A stretch of 64,000 nt of DNA, taken from positions 1 through 64,000 of the forward strand of contig QBYK01000004.1 in assembly GCA_003282865.1 (NCBI GenBank), in the 5' to 3' direction. This document shows, piece by piece, positions 1 to 7,789 of this stretch (positions are counted from its first letter, which is position 1; every line of letters begins with the position of its first letter). The stretch comes from SAR116 cluster bacterium AG-325-I21 (lineage in GTDB: Bacteria > Pseudomonadota > Alphaproteobacteria > Puniceispirillales > Puniceispirillaceae). The position numbers and the translations under genes are program-made. The notes beneath the pieces are model-generated. The model was not told where the DNA came from. It searched no databases and saw nothing but the letters and a program-made list of their open reading frames with translations.

Positions 1-19
1 TTTCCGCATAAAGGATAAT

Positions 20-94
20 TGGAGCGGGTGAAGGGATTCGAACCCTCGACCCCAACCTTGGCAAGGTTGTGCTCTACCACTGAGCTACACCCGC
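20..94 (-). tRNA. tRNA-Gly (anticodon GCC)
   Basis: Read on the minus strand, a 75-nt cloverleaf begins GCGGGTG and ends with the pairing CACCCGC strand, a T discriminator and an encoded CCA. The D-arm (AGCTCAGTGGTAGAGC), the anticodon stem-loop with TTGCCAA (anticodon GCC, glycine) and the T-arm core GGTTCGAATCC are all visible. The gene decodes GGC and GGU glycine codons. It is the only tRNA I found in the window. It lies in the same orientation as the sugar-modifying genes to its right, with about 217 bp between them. Confidence 0.97.
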
Positions 95-311
95 GCTACC
101 TCTTGATGTTTGAAACGAAGTTTCAACACGTTGAAACGTCGAAGGGTTTCGTTCAAATACACAAAACGCGTTCCGCTTCGAGTGTGTATAATCGAAGCTA
201 CATTCGCGTGCAAGAGACAAATTACGTAATTAATTATTCATGATTTTTGGTTTTTGCAGGGTCATAGGCTGAACCTTCGACAAACTCGTCAAAGATTCTT
301 ACCAATGTTAT
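95..311. repeat. Intergenic region with short inverted repeats
   Basis: No credible gene is seen between the tRNA and the aminotransferase. The stretch holds several small inverted repeats: TTGAAAC-gaa-GTTTCAA near 108-125, a further copy of the TTGAAAC half just after it, and CTTCGA ... TCGAAG flanking a TATAAT at 187-192. These could fold as hairpins in a transcript or mark a regulatory or recombination site. No T-run follows any of them, so I do not call a terminator. Confidence 0.4.
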
Positions 312-1439
312 CTAGGCTAATGCTTGCTTGAGGCTTGCGGCAATATGTTCTTGCTGTGCGGCCTCAAGATAGGGATGCATCGGCAGTGCAAGGACCCGGT
401 CGCAAAGGTCCATCGTTACAGGCAAATTGCACCCGCTTACCGGGTATTGCGTGTAGGGTGACTGTTGATGCATTGGAATTGGGTAATAGATTGCAGTTGG
501 TACCCCTGCTGTTTTCAGTTTCTGAATGAGGGCCGCCCTGTCTATTCCTCGTGGTAATTTAATGACATATTGCGCCCAGCTAGAGGTGGCACCTCGGTAA
601 AGGACAGGCACACCCACCAAGTGCTCTAGCAGCGCAGCATAACGATCAGCCGCCTGTTGGCGGAGGGCAAGTTCATCGACAAAAATATCTAGTTTGGCGT
701 CTAGAACAACTGCTTGCATGCTATCCAGCCGACCAGTCATCCCAATGCGGACGTTTTCATATTTGTTATGTCCCATCCCATGAACCCGGCAGGACCGGAT
801 AATTTCGGCGATTTTGGCATCGTCAGTAAAAACTGCCCCGCCATCACCGTACGCTCCAAGAGGCTTTGCAGGAAAAAAGCTGGTGCAAGTTACATCAGCA
901 AGCTGGCCAACAGGATGGCCATTTAGTGTTGCCCCAAAGCTTTGTGCGGCATCATCAACAAGCCAAAGTCCATGATCATTAGCAAAAGTTTTTATGTCTG
1001 CATAGTTGGCAGGCTGGCCAAAAAGGCCAACACCAATGATCCCGACAACATCAATGCCGGATTTCTTTCCAGCGGCAAGCGCAGCAGACAATTTCTCCGG
1101 GTTCAAGTTGAAACTATCGTCTTCAATTTCGGCAAAAACTGGAATTGCACCCATACAAGGCATTACCTCTGCGCTAGCGGCAAAGGTGAAGGATGGCACT
1201 ATTACGCCCTGTCCCGCTTTTAATTCGAGCCCCATTAGTGTCAGGAGGAGGGCGTCGGTTCCTGATGAACAGGTTATGTTGTGCGTGGCACCTGTCCAGT
1301 CACCAAGGCGAGCTTCTAAGGAGGTAATTTCTGGTCCCATAATATAGGCCCCATGATCAAGGACTGCACTCAAGCCAGTTTCAATTTTGTCACGAATTCG
1401 CGCTTGTTGGGCTTTTAAGTCAATAAAGGCAATGCTCAT
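312..1439 (-). CDS. DegT/DnrJ/EryC1/StrS-family sugar aminotransferase (WbpE-like)
   Basis: A PLP-dependent aminotransferase of 375 residues, full length for the family that transaminates keto groups on nucleotide-activated sugars. Visible motifs are SSGTDAL (58-64), VDDAAQSFGA (161-170) and the cofactor-lysine segment FFPAKPLGAYGDGGA, with Schiff-base Lys about 192. The wording of that segment and of the following RVHGMG stretch resembles enzymes acting on UDP-2-acetamido-3-keto-hexuronates (WbpE type), though the substrate cannot be read from sequence. The ATG is 16 bp downstream of the preceding dehydrogenase gene on the same strand, so the two are probably co-transcribed and act in sequence: oxidation at one carbon, then amination of the resulting ketone. 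This suggests surface-polysaccharide precursor synthesis in the cytoplasm. Confidence 0.88.
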   Translation of the reverse strand: MSIAFIDLKAQQARIRDKIETGLSAVLDHGAYIMGPEITSLEARLGDWTGATHNITCSSGTDALLLTLMGLELKAGQGVIVPSFTFAASAEVMPCMGAIPVFAEIEDDSFNLNPEKLSAALAAGKKSGIDVVGIIGVGLFGQPANYADIKTFANDHGLWLVDDAAQSFGATLNGHPVGQLADVTCTSFFPAKPLGAYGDGGAVFTDDAKIAEIIRSCRVHGMGHNKYENVRIGMTGRLDSMQAVVLDAKLDIFVDELALRQQAADRYAALLEHLVGVPVLYRGATSSWAQYVIKLPRGIDRAALIQKLKTAGVPTAIYYPIPMHQQSPYTQYPVSGCNLPVTMDLCDRVLALPMHPYLEAAQQEHIAASLKQALA

Positions 1440-1455
1440 GGTATGTTTTTGCTCG

Positions 1456-2436
1456 CTATCGGGTTGTATATCTGAATGATGTGTCGATTAGATTATCCTG
1501 CAGCATTTCAAGCACCTGCTGGACGGCAACAGCTTCGTTGATGTCTGTTGGAGTTGGGCTGTCATTATCACAGCTCTGAATAAACGCCCGCATTTCAGCC
1601 TGTAATGGTTCAGCTTGGGTAAGTGGCAGAGTGATTGGGCTTGCTCGGTCAATAAGAAAATGATCGCCATTCAATTTCATCTGGTCTTGGAACAATGTCA
1701 ACTTTTCAGGCCAAGATTTGGTGTCATCGAACACCATTGCTCCAGCGCTCCCGGTGACAGTCAATCGGTGTTCTTTGAAAGGGCTCAACCAGCTAGTCTG
1801 CATACCAGCTGAAACACCGCCATTGAAACCAAGAAAGCTCGTCAAAAAATCCACTATGCCGGGTGTCATATGACTTGCGCCAACACAATGGATTTTGGCT
1901 GGTAGATCACCAACGAGCGCGAGAATGAGCGATAAATCATGAGGGCATAAATCAAATAGTACAGACTCAGTTGTCCGAATGCGCCCCATTGCCAGGCGGT
2001 TTGCTTGCACATGGCACAGGCTACCAATCGTACCTTCGGCAAGCTGTTTTTGTAATTCGATAAAAGCTGCATGATAGCGGATTAAATGCCCAACCATAAC
2101 CTGTCTTTGTGCGGATTTTGCTGCATCACGGATTGCCAGCGCACCGACAAGTGACAACGACAGGGGTTTTTCAATGTAGATATGTTTGGTAGCCGTAAGT
2201 CCCGCAAGGGCAAGCTCATCATGACTGTCGGCTCCAGTGGCGATGACAATACCATCAATATTTTTGTGTTCAATCAATTTATCTACTGACATTGCCGTGA
2301 CATTGAAGGCTGACGCAAACGCATCGGCGGCTTTGGCATTTCGATCTGCAACAGCAACCAAAGCGTCAAGATGGACAAGATTGCGGGCCAAATTGTCCCC
2401 CCACATTCCACACCCAATCAAACCAATCTTTGCCAT
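1456..2436 (-). CDS. Gfo/Idh/MocA-family NAD(P)-dependent sugar dehydrogenase (WbpB-like)
   Basis: A 326-residue oxidoreductase with an N-terminal Rossmann fold (IGLIGCGMWG, residues 4-13) and the family signature EKPLSLS (89-95), whose lysine takes part in catalysis in characterised members. The C-terminal half is the alpha/beta dimerisation and substrate domain. I start at the ATG giving MAKIGLIG; an in-frame GTG 18 bases upstream (2454) would add six residues unlike the family. It precedes the DegT aminotransferase by 16 bp. In known pathways such a pair makes 3-amino sugars from UDP-GlcNAc uronates, which is the suggested role; the exact sugar is inference. A palindrome and a possible -35 element lie just upstream. 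Confidence 0.85.
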   Translation of the reverse strand: MAKIGLIGCGMWGDNLARNLVHLDALVAVADRNAKAADAFASAFNVTAMSVDKLIEHKNIDGIVIATGADSHDELALAGLTATKHIYIEKPLSLSLVGALAIRDAAKSAQRQVMVGHLIRYHAAFIELQKQLAEGTIGSLCHVQANRLAMGRIRTTESVLFDLCPHDLSLILALVGDLPAKIHCVGASHMTPGIVDFLTSFLGFNGGVSAGMQTSWLSPFKEHRLTVTGSAGAMVFDDTKSWPEKLTLFQDQMKLNGDHFLIDRASPITLPLTQAEPLQAEMRAFIQSCDNDSPTPTDINEAVAVQQVLEMLQDNLIDTSFRYTTR

Positions 2437-2757
2437 TACATAACTTTCACACACTAATACTGCAGGACTATTGAGCGTACTTTCATTGTGTCTTAATACG
2501 ACGCGATATACGCGTCAATTGTTGCATTTTGTTACATTTTCGGGGGGAGTATGAGGAAGTATGGGGTAACGCGAAAACTGGTATGAAGGGGAGCTCATTC
2601 TGCTGCCAGCCTTGTTTCACATGTTGCTTTAAGCATTATCTTAAGCTTTGCTGGTAATATAGTAAGGCATTTATCTTCTCTTTAAAGGAAACATGAATAT
2701 CTACACAATTTTCACTGATTTGCTTCGTGATAACCGCATTACTTCAAGGATCTTAAA
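2437..2757. other. Divergent intergenic region, no gene seen
   Basis: About 320 bp separate two divergent genes. Near the left end is the palindrome described separately. The remainder is A/T-rich with a G-run (about 2541-2547) and shows no ORF with coding character, tRNA or terminator. It must hold promoters in both directions; no hexamer pair stands out clearly on the plus strand. Confidence 0.5.
2500..2516. promoter_or_regulatory. Perfect inverted repeat, possible operator
   Basis: GACGCG-ATATA-CGCGTC is a perfect 6-bp inverted repeat with a 5-bp spacer, about 64 bp upstream of the dehydrogenase ATG. On the minus strand its distal half forms part of TTGACG, a good -35-like hexamer. A dimeric regulator binding here would occlude RNA polymerase. 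The matching -10 is not clear (TATTAA lies only 14 bp away), so promoter assignment is weak while the symmetry itself is plain. Confidence 0.4.
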
Positions 2758-3276
2758 ATGGATGCAACATCAAAATTCAAAAATACATTGCCAACCACGC
2801 CGGAAACATTGCTAATGCTTTTGGACAGGTTGCAGATTGCCTATGAGATGCACCGGCACCCACCATTGCGTACCGTTGAAGATTCAAAGGCGCATCGTGA
2901 CAACATGTCAGGGTTACACACAAAGAACCTTTATCTTCGCGATCGGAAAAAACGGAATTTTCTTCTTGTGCTTGAAGAAGACCGGCAGATTGACATGAAA
3001 AGCCTCAATAAAAAAATTGGTTGCGAACGTCTGTCTTTTGGCAGTGCAGAACGACTGTTTGAAATGTTGGGAGTGCGGCCTGGTGCGGTCAGCCCATTAA
3101 CCTTAATTAATGATCCTGATCAAAAGGTTCATTTGGCGTTAGACATCGCCCTTCAGACCAATGAGACGATTTATGCGCACCCCCTTGTCAATGATATGAC
3201 GCTTGGCATCGAGGGATCACATTTACAACAATTTTTTGCTTACACGGGCCATAAGGTCCAATGGCTCGATTTTTAA
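2758..3276 (+). CDS. prdX: YbaK/ProX-type aminoacyl-tRNA deacylase (ProXp-ala-like)
   Basis: A 172-residue single-domain protein of the YbaK/EbsC superfamily, which hydrolyses mischarged tRNA in trans. The H-P-P segment at residues 34-36 and GLHTKNLYL (52-60), with the conserved lysine about 56, match the free-standing ProXp-ala/PrdX group that clears Ala-tRNA(Pro). Length is normal for that group. It lies alone on the plus strand, 168 bp before the thioredoxin-like gene, so it may have its own promoter. The exact tRNA and amino acid specificity is inferred from family resemblance. Confidence 0.85.
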   Translation: MDATSKFKNTLPTTPETLLMLLDRLQIAYEMHRHPPLRTVEDSKAHRDNMSGLHTKNLYLRDRKKRNFLLVLEEDRQIDMKSLNKKIGCERLSFGSAERLFEMLGVRPGAVSPLTLINDPDQKVHLALDIALQTNETIYAHPLVNDMTLGIEGSHLQQFFAYTGHKVQWLDF

Positions 3277-3444
3277 TCAATGGCGTCGCAGTGCTCGCTG
3301 AGGCGTAAACTATTTCTGATAGCTCTTGTTTCAAGAAGGTGAATGCCCACATAACGATTAGAGACAAAAGAGTTTGCTTTTGAACATTGTCTGGCTGGTA
3401 CATTATCGCCGGATATTCGGCATCAAAGAAGGTTGACGACAAGA

Positions 3445-4347
3445 ATGGAACAGCTAATTTCTGCAGGGGTATCCAACGACCCTATCGATGTTGATGTGAA
3501 TAATTTCATGACCGAAGTGGTTGAAAGTTCATCAACCACTCCAGTTGTGGTTCAATTTTGGGCACCATGGTGCGGACCCTGCAAACAGCTTGGCCCAGTG
3601 TTGGAAAAAACTGTTTTTGCTGCGAAGGGCAAAGTGCGGATGGTCCGGGTAAATATTGATAATAATCAACAAATTGCTCAGCAGCTGAGGGTTCAGTCAG
3701 TGCCTACGGTCTATGGCTTTTATAATGGCCAACCAGTTGATGCGTTTGCTGGCGCACAACCTGAGTCTGCAGTGATAAAATTTATTGAAAAGTTGGCAGC
3801 AATGGCTAACGATGGTCCCGATATTGTGGCGATCGTTGAGGAGGCAAATCGCTTGCTTGACCTGCAGGATTATGAAGGGGCGTTGTTACAATTTCATGAA
3901 ATAATGGCAGCTGATCCCGAATCGGCTGACGGTCTTGCTGGTATGGTCCGCTGTTTGGTGGGTATGAATGACTTTGATGGGGCTCGTGAAATTGTTGATC
4001 AGCTTGATGAGGAATTTCGGAAAAACCTCTCGGTGGCGGCAGCAATTGATGTGCTGCTGCTATCTGAAAAAGCGTTAAAATCTGCTGGCGGTATAGATGT
4101 CGCCCAAGCTGCCGTTGATGCTGACCCAGGTAATTTAACGGCGCGTCAGGACTTGGCAATGGCGCTTTTTGCAATTGGTCAACAAGAAAGTTCGATGAAC
4201 CACTTACTCGAATCAATTCGCATTGATCGTGACTGGAATGATGGGGCGGCCCGCACCCAGTTGCTCGAATTTTTTAAAACACTAGGCCCAACCAATCCCA
4301 ATGTTATGGCCGCACGCCGTAAATTATCCACATTGCTGTTTGCATAA
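3445..4347 (+). CDS. cnoX: Thioredoxin-TPR chaperone, CnoX (YbbN) family
   Basis: A 300-residue protein with an N-terminal thioredoxin domain carrying an intact WCGPC (42-46) and the cis-proline segment QSVPTV, then a C-terminal helical tandem repeat region of TPR character typical of CnoX/YbbN. Characterised members hold clients in a redox-protected state and hand them to GroEL or DnaK. The E. coli protein lacks one active-site cysteine, whereas this one has both, so true thiol-disulfide reductase activity is expected. I chose ATG 3445 over the in-frame TTG at 3433, which lies directly on the AAGAAGG purine tract that could serve as the Shine-Dalgarno. No signal peptide, so cytoplasmic. Confidence 0.9.
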   Translation: MEQLISAGVSNDPIDVDVNNFMTEVVESSSTTPVVVQFWAPWCGPCKQLGPVLEKTVFAAKGKVRMVRVNIDNNQQIAQQLRVQSVPTVYGFYNGQPVDAFAGAQPESAVIKFIEKLAAMANDGPDIVAIVEEANRLLDLQDYEGALLQFHEIMAADPESADGLAGMVRCLVGMNDFDGAREIVDQLDEEFRKNLSVAAAIDVLLLSEKALKSAGGIDVAQAAVDADPGNLTARQDLAMALFAIGQQESSMNHLLESIRIDRDWNDGAARTQLLEFFKTLGPTNPNVMAARRKLSTLLFA

Positions 4348-4461
4348 AAAAGGTTGGTGAACAGTCGTGTATGTAAGCAGTGTGTTAATACGATGGTCAC
4401 ACTTCTAAGTGACTTTATAACTACAGCCATAATATGTTATTGAAAAAGATAGGGAGTGATT

Positions 4462-5133
4462 ATGGTAGGCAGAAAATTTGACCCAGAATTTGACCAGCTT
4501 CCGGCACGCATTCCCATTTTCCCATTACCAAGCGCGCTGTTGCTTCCCGGTGGGCAATTGCCGTTAAATATTTTTGAACCTCGATATTTGGCTATGGTCA
4601 CGCATGCCTTGTCAACGCCTTCACGACTGATTGGAATGGTCCAACCACTTGGTGAAAACACTCAAACTGACGCTGCTGGTAACCCACTATTGTTCGAAAC
4701 CGGGTGCGCGGGGCGGTTATCATTTTTTCAGGAAAGTGACAACGGACGGTTTGTAATAGCCCTCACTGGCCTATGCAGATTTAACCGTCGTGATCAGCAG
4801 TTAGACCCGAACGGGTTTTTGGTTGCAGATGTTGATTGGCATCCTTTTGCCCATGATTTGCGGATTGATGGAAGTGCATTTGACCGCGGTCCATTGATGA
4901 AGGTGATGAGACGTTATTTCGCCCTGAAAGGCTTTGAGACAGACTGGACGCAGATAGAAAATTCGGATAACCATCAGTTATTGGCAACGTTATCGATGGT
5001 TTGCCCGTTTGAGATAGCTGAAAAACAGGCTCTTTTAGAGGCTGACACGATAGTTAAGCGTGCCGAGCTCCTTATTGCAATGATGGAAATGGCGCTGCAC
5101 AATGAATCCGGAGGCAACGATGCCCGACACTGA
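4462..5133 (+). CDS. LON peptidase N-terminal (substrate-binding) domain protein
   Basis: A 223-residue protein consisting essentially of the LON N-terminal domain ([25 protein letters not shown] near the start, a C-terminal helical bundle) without the AAA+ or protease domains. Stand-alone LonN proteins are common in alphaproteobacteria; their role is not settled, and substrate or adaptor binding is the usual suggestion. ATG 4462 is preceded by AGGGAG with 5 nt spacing, which rejects the in-frame GTG at 4456. Its end overlaps the next gene by 14 bases, implying translational coupling. Confidence 0.85.
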   Translation: MVGRKFDPEFDQLPARIPIFPLPSALLLPGGQLPLNIFEPRYLAMVTHALSTPSRLIGMVQPLGENTQTDAAGNPLLFETGCAGRLSFFQESDNGRFVIALTGLCRFNRRDQQLDPNGFLVADVDWHPFAHDLRIDGSAFDRGPLMKVMRRYFALKGFETDWTQIENSDNHQLLATLSMVCPFEIAEKQALLEADTIVKRAELLIAMMEMALHNESGGNDARH

Positions 5134-5326
5134 CCCCAGAGTTGGTCATGAAATTGATCGTCGCCTTCTTGAAGTCTTGGTTTGTCCGTTGACAAGAGGA
5201 CCGTTGGTTTATGATCGTGTCAATAATGAATTGATTAGTCATCAGGCTCGCAAAGCGTACCCGGTGCGCTCTGGTGTGCCAATCATGCTTGTTGATGAAG
5301 CACGCGATTTGGGTAGGGACGAATAG
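5120..5326 (+). CDS. Trm112-family protein (UPF0434, YcaR-like)
   Basis: A 68-residue protein with the typical [14 protein letters not shown] opening and [17 protein letters not shown] ending of the bacterial Trm112-like family. Bacterial members lack most of the zinc cysteines of eukaryotic Trm112; only one Cys is present here. A methyltransferase-activator role is known for eukaryotic and archaeal homologues, while the bacterial function is uncertain. GGAGG lies 5 nt before ATG 5120; the earlier in-frame ATG 5102 lacks this. It begins inside the LonN gene, and this pair is often adjacent in alphaproteobacteria. Confidence 0.85.
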   Translation: MPDTDPRVGHEIDRRLLEVLVCPLTRGPLVYDRVNNELISHQARKAYPVRSGVPIMLVDEARDLGRDE

Positions 5327-5370
5327 GCTGCTAAAATTTGGCCAGCAGGTTGTAAAAGGATAGCGTTTCG

Positions 5371-5760
5371 ATGAAAGAGCCAACCAAAAAGCGACCAGCA
5401 TCAGGAACAGATGTTTGGCCGGAAGAAATTCGTCTTGCAAAAACGAAGAGCCTGTTAGACGTGAGGTTTGACAATGGCAAAAGCTTCTCTCTTTCGGCCG
5501 AATTATTACGGGTGGAGTCCCCCTCGGCCGAAGTGCAAGGACATGGTCCTGGCCAGAAAACCACGCCTATTGGTAAACGGGATATTTTGATCAGTAGCAT
5601 AGAACCGGTTGGTAATTATGCCATCCGTATTGGTTTCAGTGATGGCCATGATACCGGTATTTTCAGCTGGAACACGCTATATGATTACGGTCTTCGGCAA
5701 GATGAATTAATGACGGATTATCTTTCACGCCTCAAAAATGACGGAACTACCCGCAGCTAG
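5371..5760 (+). CDS. DUF971 domain protein
   Basis: A 129-residue protein matching the DUF971 pattern: WPEEIRL near residue 16, a central DNGKSFSLSAELLRVESPSAEVQGH region, and IRIGFSDGHDTGIFSWNTLYDYG toward the end. The domain also forms the N-terminal part of gamma-butyrobetaine hydroxylase-like proteins and occurs alone or beside Mrp/ApbC-type Fe-S proteins. No enzymatic activity is established for the stand-alone form. It follows the Trm112-like gene by 44 bp and probably ends this small operon; the next gene converges on it 28 bp away. Confidence 0.85.
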   Translation: MKEPTKKRPASGTDVWPEEIRLAKTKSLLDVRFDNGKSFSLSAELLRVESPSAEVQGHGPGQKTTPIGKRDILISSIEPVGNYAIRIGFSDGHDTGIFSWNTLYDYGLRQDELMTDYLSRLKNDGTTRS

Positions 5761-5788
5761 AAAGCTATGCTCGACATTTTAGCCGGTA

Positions 5789-7048
5789 CTATTCTGGCAA
5801 ACGCCCCTCTAATAAATTTGCCCGCATTAATTGGCCGCCCATCGCACTTTTCTGAAACACTGTTTTTAGCGGGCTGCGATTCACTAAACCCATGCCTGCC
5901 CCTACGATTTTGGCCATCTTTGGCTGAAATGACATAAGTTGGTTCAGCGCACTTGTCATGGCGGTCATGGCGACGACTTCTAGCTGTCGTCTGTCACTGT
6001 AGTCACTGCAAATAGATTGATGACCAGCATTCAGCCCGCGCTGATTAGCATGTGCCAGACAATCAGCAAGGGCGGCCGCATCCCCGAGGGCCAGATTATA
6101 ACCTTGTCCGGCAAGAGGGTGAATTGCATGGCTAGCATCGCCGGCAAGAACCAGATTATGACTTGTCATTTTACGGGTGATAGTTGGTTGTAGTGGCCAG
6201 CTCAGGCGCGGACCATCAAGCCGCAACCCACCAAGTGTCTCGCCAAATGCCGTCAGAACCAGGTTTGCAAATTCATCTTCATTAAGGGTTAAGATTGTTG
6301 ATGCCTCATCTTTTGGCAGGCTCCAGACAAGTGATAGGCGGCGTTCGCCGTGGGGCATAAGCGCAATAGGCCCACCCGGCAGAAACCGCTGAAATGCTGT
6401 ATTCTCATGAGCTCGTTCACTTATTAGATTTGCGATAATGGCAGTTTGTCGATGCGGCTCTCTAAAGGTTCGAATAGACGCATAATTGCGGAGCTTACTG
6501 TTTGCGCCATCACATGCAACAACCAGTTGGCAGCGCAAATCTGGACGACTTTCAAACTGCAGGCGAGCAAAATCATTTCCCGAATCAAACCCGGTAACCT
6601 CATGCCCGGTAATCTGAATAATGGGTCGTGCTGCCAGTCTGTTATAAAGTGCGTCAATGAGGTCTTGATTGCTAACGACATAGGCCAAAGGTGTTTCATC
6701 ACTCTGCCATTCCAACAAGAATTCAGATCGTTGACGCAGGTTGAGCCTTCCACGATCTGGTTGGCCATGTGCAACTTTGATACGGGAAATTGGTGTTGCG
6801 TTTTTGGCAACCAAAGGCCACACATCCAGCGCATTGAGCATTGCCATACCTGCTGCATGAACTGTTGTTGTGCGGTGGTCACGTGTTGCGTTTTGGGCTT
6901 TCGCATCTGTTTGATTGGCCCGGTCTATTAGGGTGACCGCCGGTGCTGATAGCGATCCATAACCACAGTGGGACAACGCAAGCGCGGTCATCACGCCCGT
7001 GAGACCTGCCCCAACCACGACGATTTGATGAATTTGGTGATCAAGCAT
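5789..7048 (-). CDS. FAD-dependent ubiquinone-biosynthesis hydroxylase, UbiH/COQ6 family
   Basis: A 419-residue flavoprotein monooxygenase. An N-terminal dinucleotide-binding motif (VVGAGLTGVM, 11-20), a central ACDGANSKLR motif and the C-terminal LVLAGDASHAIHPLAGQGYN FAD-ribityl motif define the UbiH/UbiF/VisC/COQ6 family, which hydroxylates the ubiquinone ring using O2 and NAD(P)H. Which ring position is modified cannot be read from sequence: alphaproteobacteria use varied sets of such enzymes (UbiH, UbiL, UbiM, UbiF). The ATG overlaps the end of the upstream phosphatase gene by 8 bases. Membrane-associated activity is expected although no transmembrane segment is obvious. Confidence 0.87.
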   Translation of the reverse strand: MLDHQIHQIVVVGAGLTGVMTALALSHCGYGSLSAPAVTLIDRANQTDAKAQNATRDHRTTTVHAAGMAMLNALDVWPLVAKNATPISRIKVAHGQPDRGRLNLRQRSEFLLEWQSDETPLAYVVSNQDLIDALYNRLAARPIIQITGHEVTGFDSGNDFARLQFESRPDLRCQLVVACDGANSKLRNYASIRTFREPHRQTAIIANLISERAHENTAFQRFLPGGPIALMPHGERRLSLVWSLPKDEASTILTLNEDEFANLVLTAFGETLGGLRLDGPRLSWPLQPTITRKMTSHNLVLAGDASHAIHPLAGQGYNLALGDAAALADCLAHANQRGLNAGHQSICSDYSDRRQLEVVAMTAMTSALNQLMSFQPKMAKIVGAGMGLVNRSPLKTVFQKSAMGGQLMRANLLEGRLPE

Positions 7049-7580
7049 GTGTCTTTCCTATTTTTATGGGGAAATGGGTAGACATAACTTGCTTGGCAAG
7101 GTCATCAAGATTATTTTGGATGAAGAGATAGCTTTTTGCGCCAGCTCTGCGTCCGGCTTCCACATCGCTATCACGGTCACCAATCATAACCGACGCGCTG
7201 AGGTCAATTTCCCATTTTTGGGCGAGTTTAAATAACAAGCCCGGCTCTGGTTTACGACAACCACAAGCTATTGCCATTGCCGGATCTGGCGATAGGGGAT
7301 GATGAGGGCAAAAAGCGATATCGGTAATCAAGCCGCCAGCCTTGTTGGCAGCGGCAATGATATGGTTATTGAATTGATGCATCTGATCTTCGCTGAATAT
7401 GCCGCGCCCAATACCGCCCTGATTTGTAACTATGAAAACGGGAATATTGGCCTCGTGAAACCGCTTTAACGCGGCAGCAGCCCCATTGATCCAAGCAAAT
7501 TTTTCGATTTCGTAAATATGGCCGTCATCGTGAATTAAGGTGTTATCACGATCAAGAAATATGGCAGGTTTTTGCGACAT
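7041..7580 (-). CDS. gmhB: HAD phosphatase, D,D-heptose 1,7-bisphosphate phosphatase (GmhB) type
   Basis: A 179-residue HAD-superfamily enzyme with motif I DRDNT (Asp10 nucleophile, Asp12 acid/base), motif II VTNQGGIGRG (51-60), the structural zinc ligands C91-P-H93 and C106-G-C108, motif III lysine 110, and motif IV GDRDSD. This layout is that of GmhB and the related histidinol-phosphatase half of HisB. GmhB dephosphorylates heptose 1,7-bisphosphate for LPS core synthesis; histidinol-phosphate or another sugar phosphate is the main alternative because no heptose or histidine genes are adjacent. ATG 7580 has AGAGGA upstream; an in-frame start at 7637 would add 19 atypical residues. It overlaps the ubiH-type gene. 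Confidence 0.8.
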   Translation of the reverse strand: MSQKPAIFLDRDNTLIHDDGHIYEIEKFAWINGAAAALKRFHEANIPVFIVTNQGGIGRGIFSEDQMHQFNNHIIAAANKAGGLITDIAFCPHHPLSPDPAMAIACGCRKPEPGLLFKLAQKWEIDLSASVMIGDRDSDVEAGRRAGAKSYLFIQNNLDDLAKQVMSTHFPIKIGKTHA

Positions 7581-7789
7581 TGAGGTAGGATCCTCTTTGA
7601 TGGGGCGTTTAAGGTGCGGCGTATACGGTACAGCCAAGCCATCTTATAAATTTATTAGTGGTTTCCCAGTTTACTGAAATCAGGGCATTTTGCTAGTAAG
7701 TAACGCCACTGCAGCCATTGCCCCACAGCCGCGCATACGCTACCAATAGAGTTCTAATTTCCTCTTTTTTCTAATGCCGGTGAAAATTC

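Noticed and set aside
19-243. Plus-strand reading frame of 74 codons over the tRNA
   Set aside because: Its first third is the antisense of tRNA-Gly and the rest is repeat-rich intergenic sequence.
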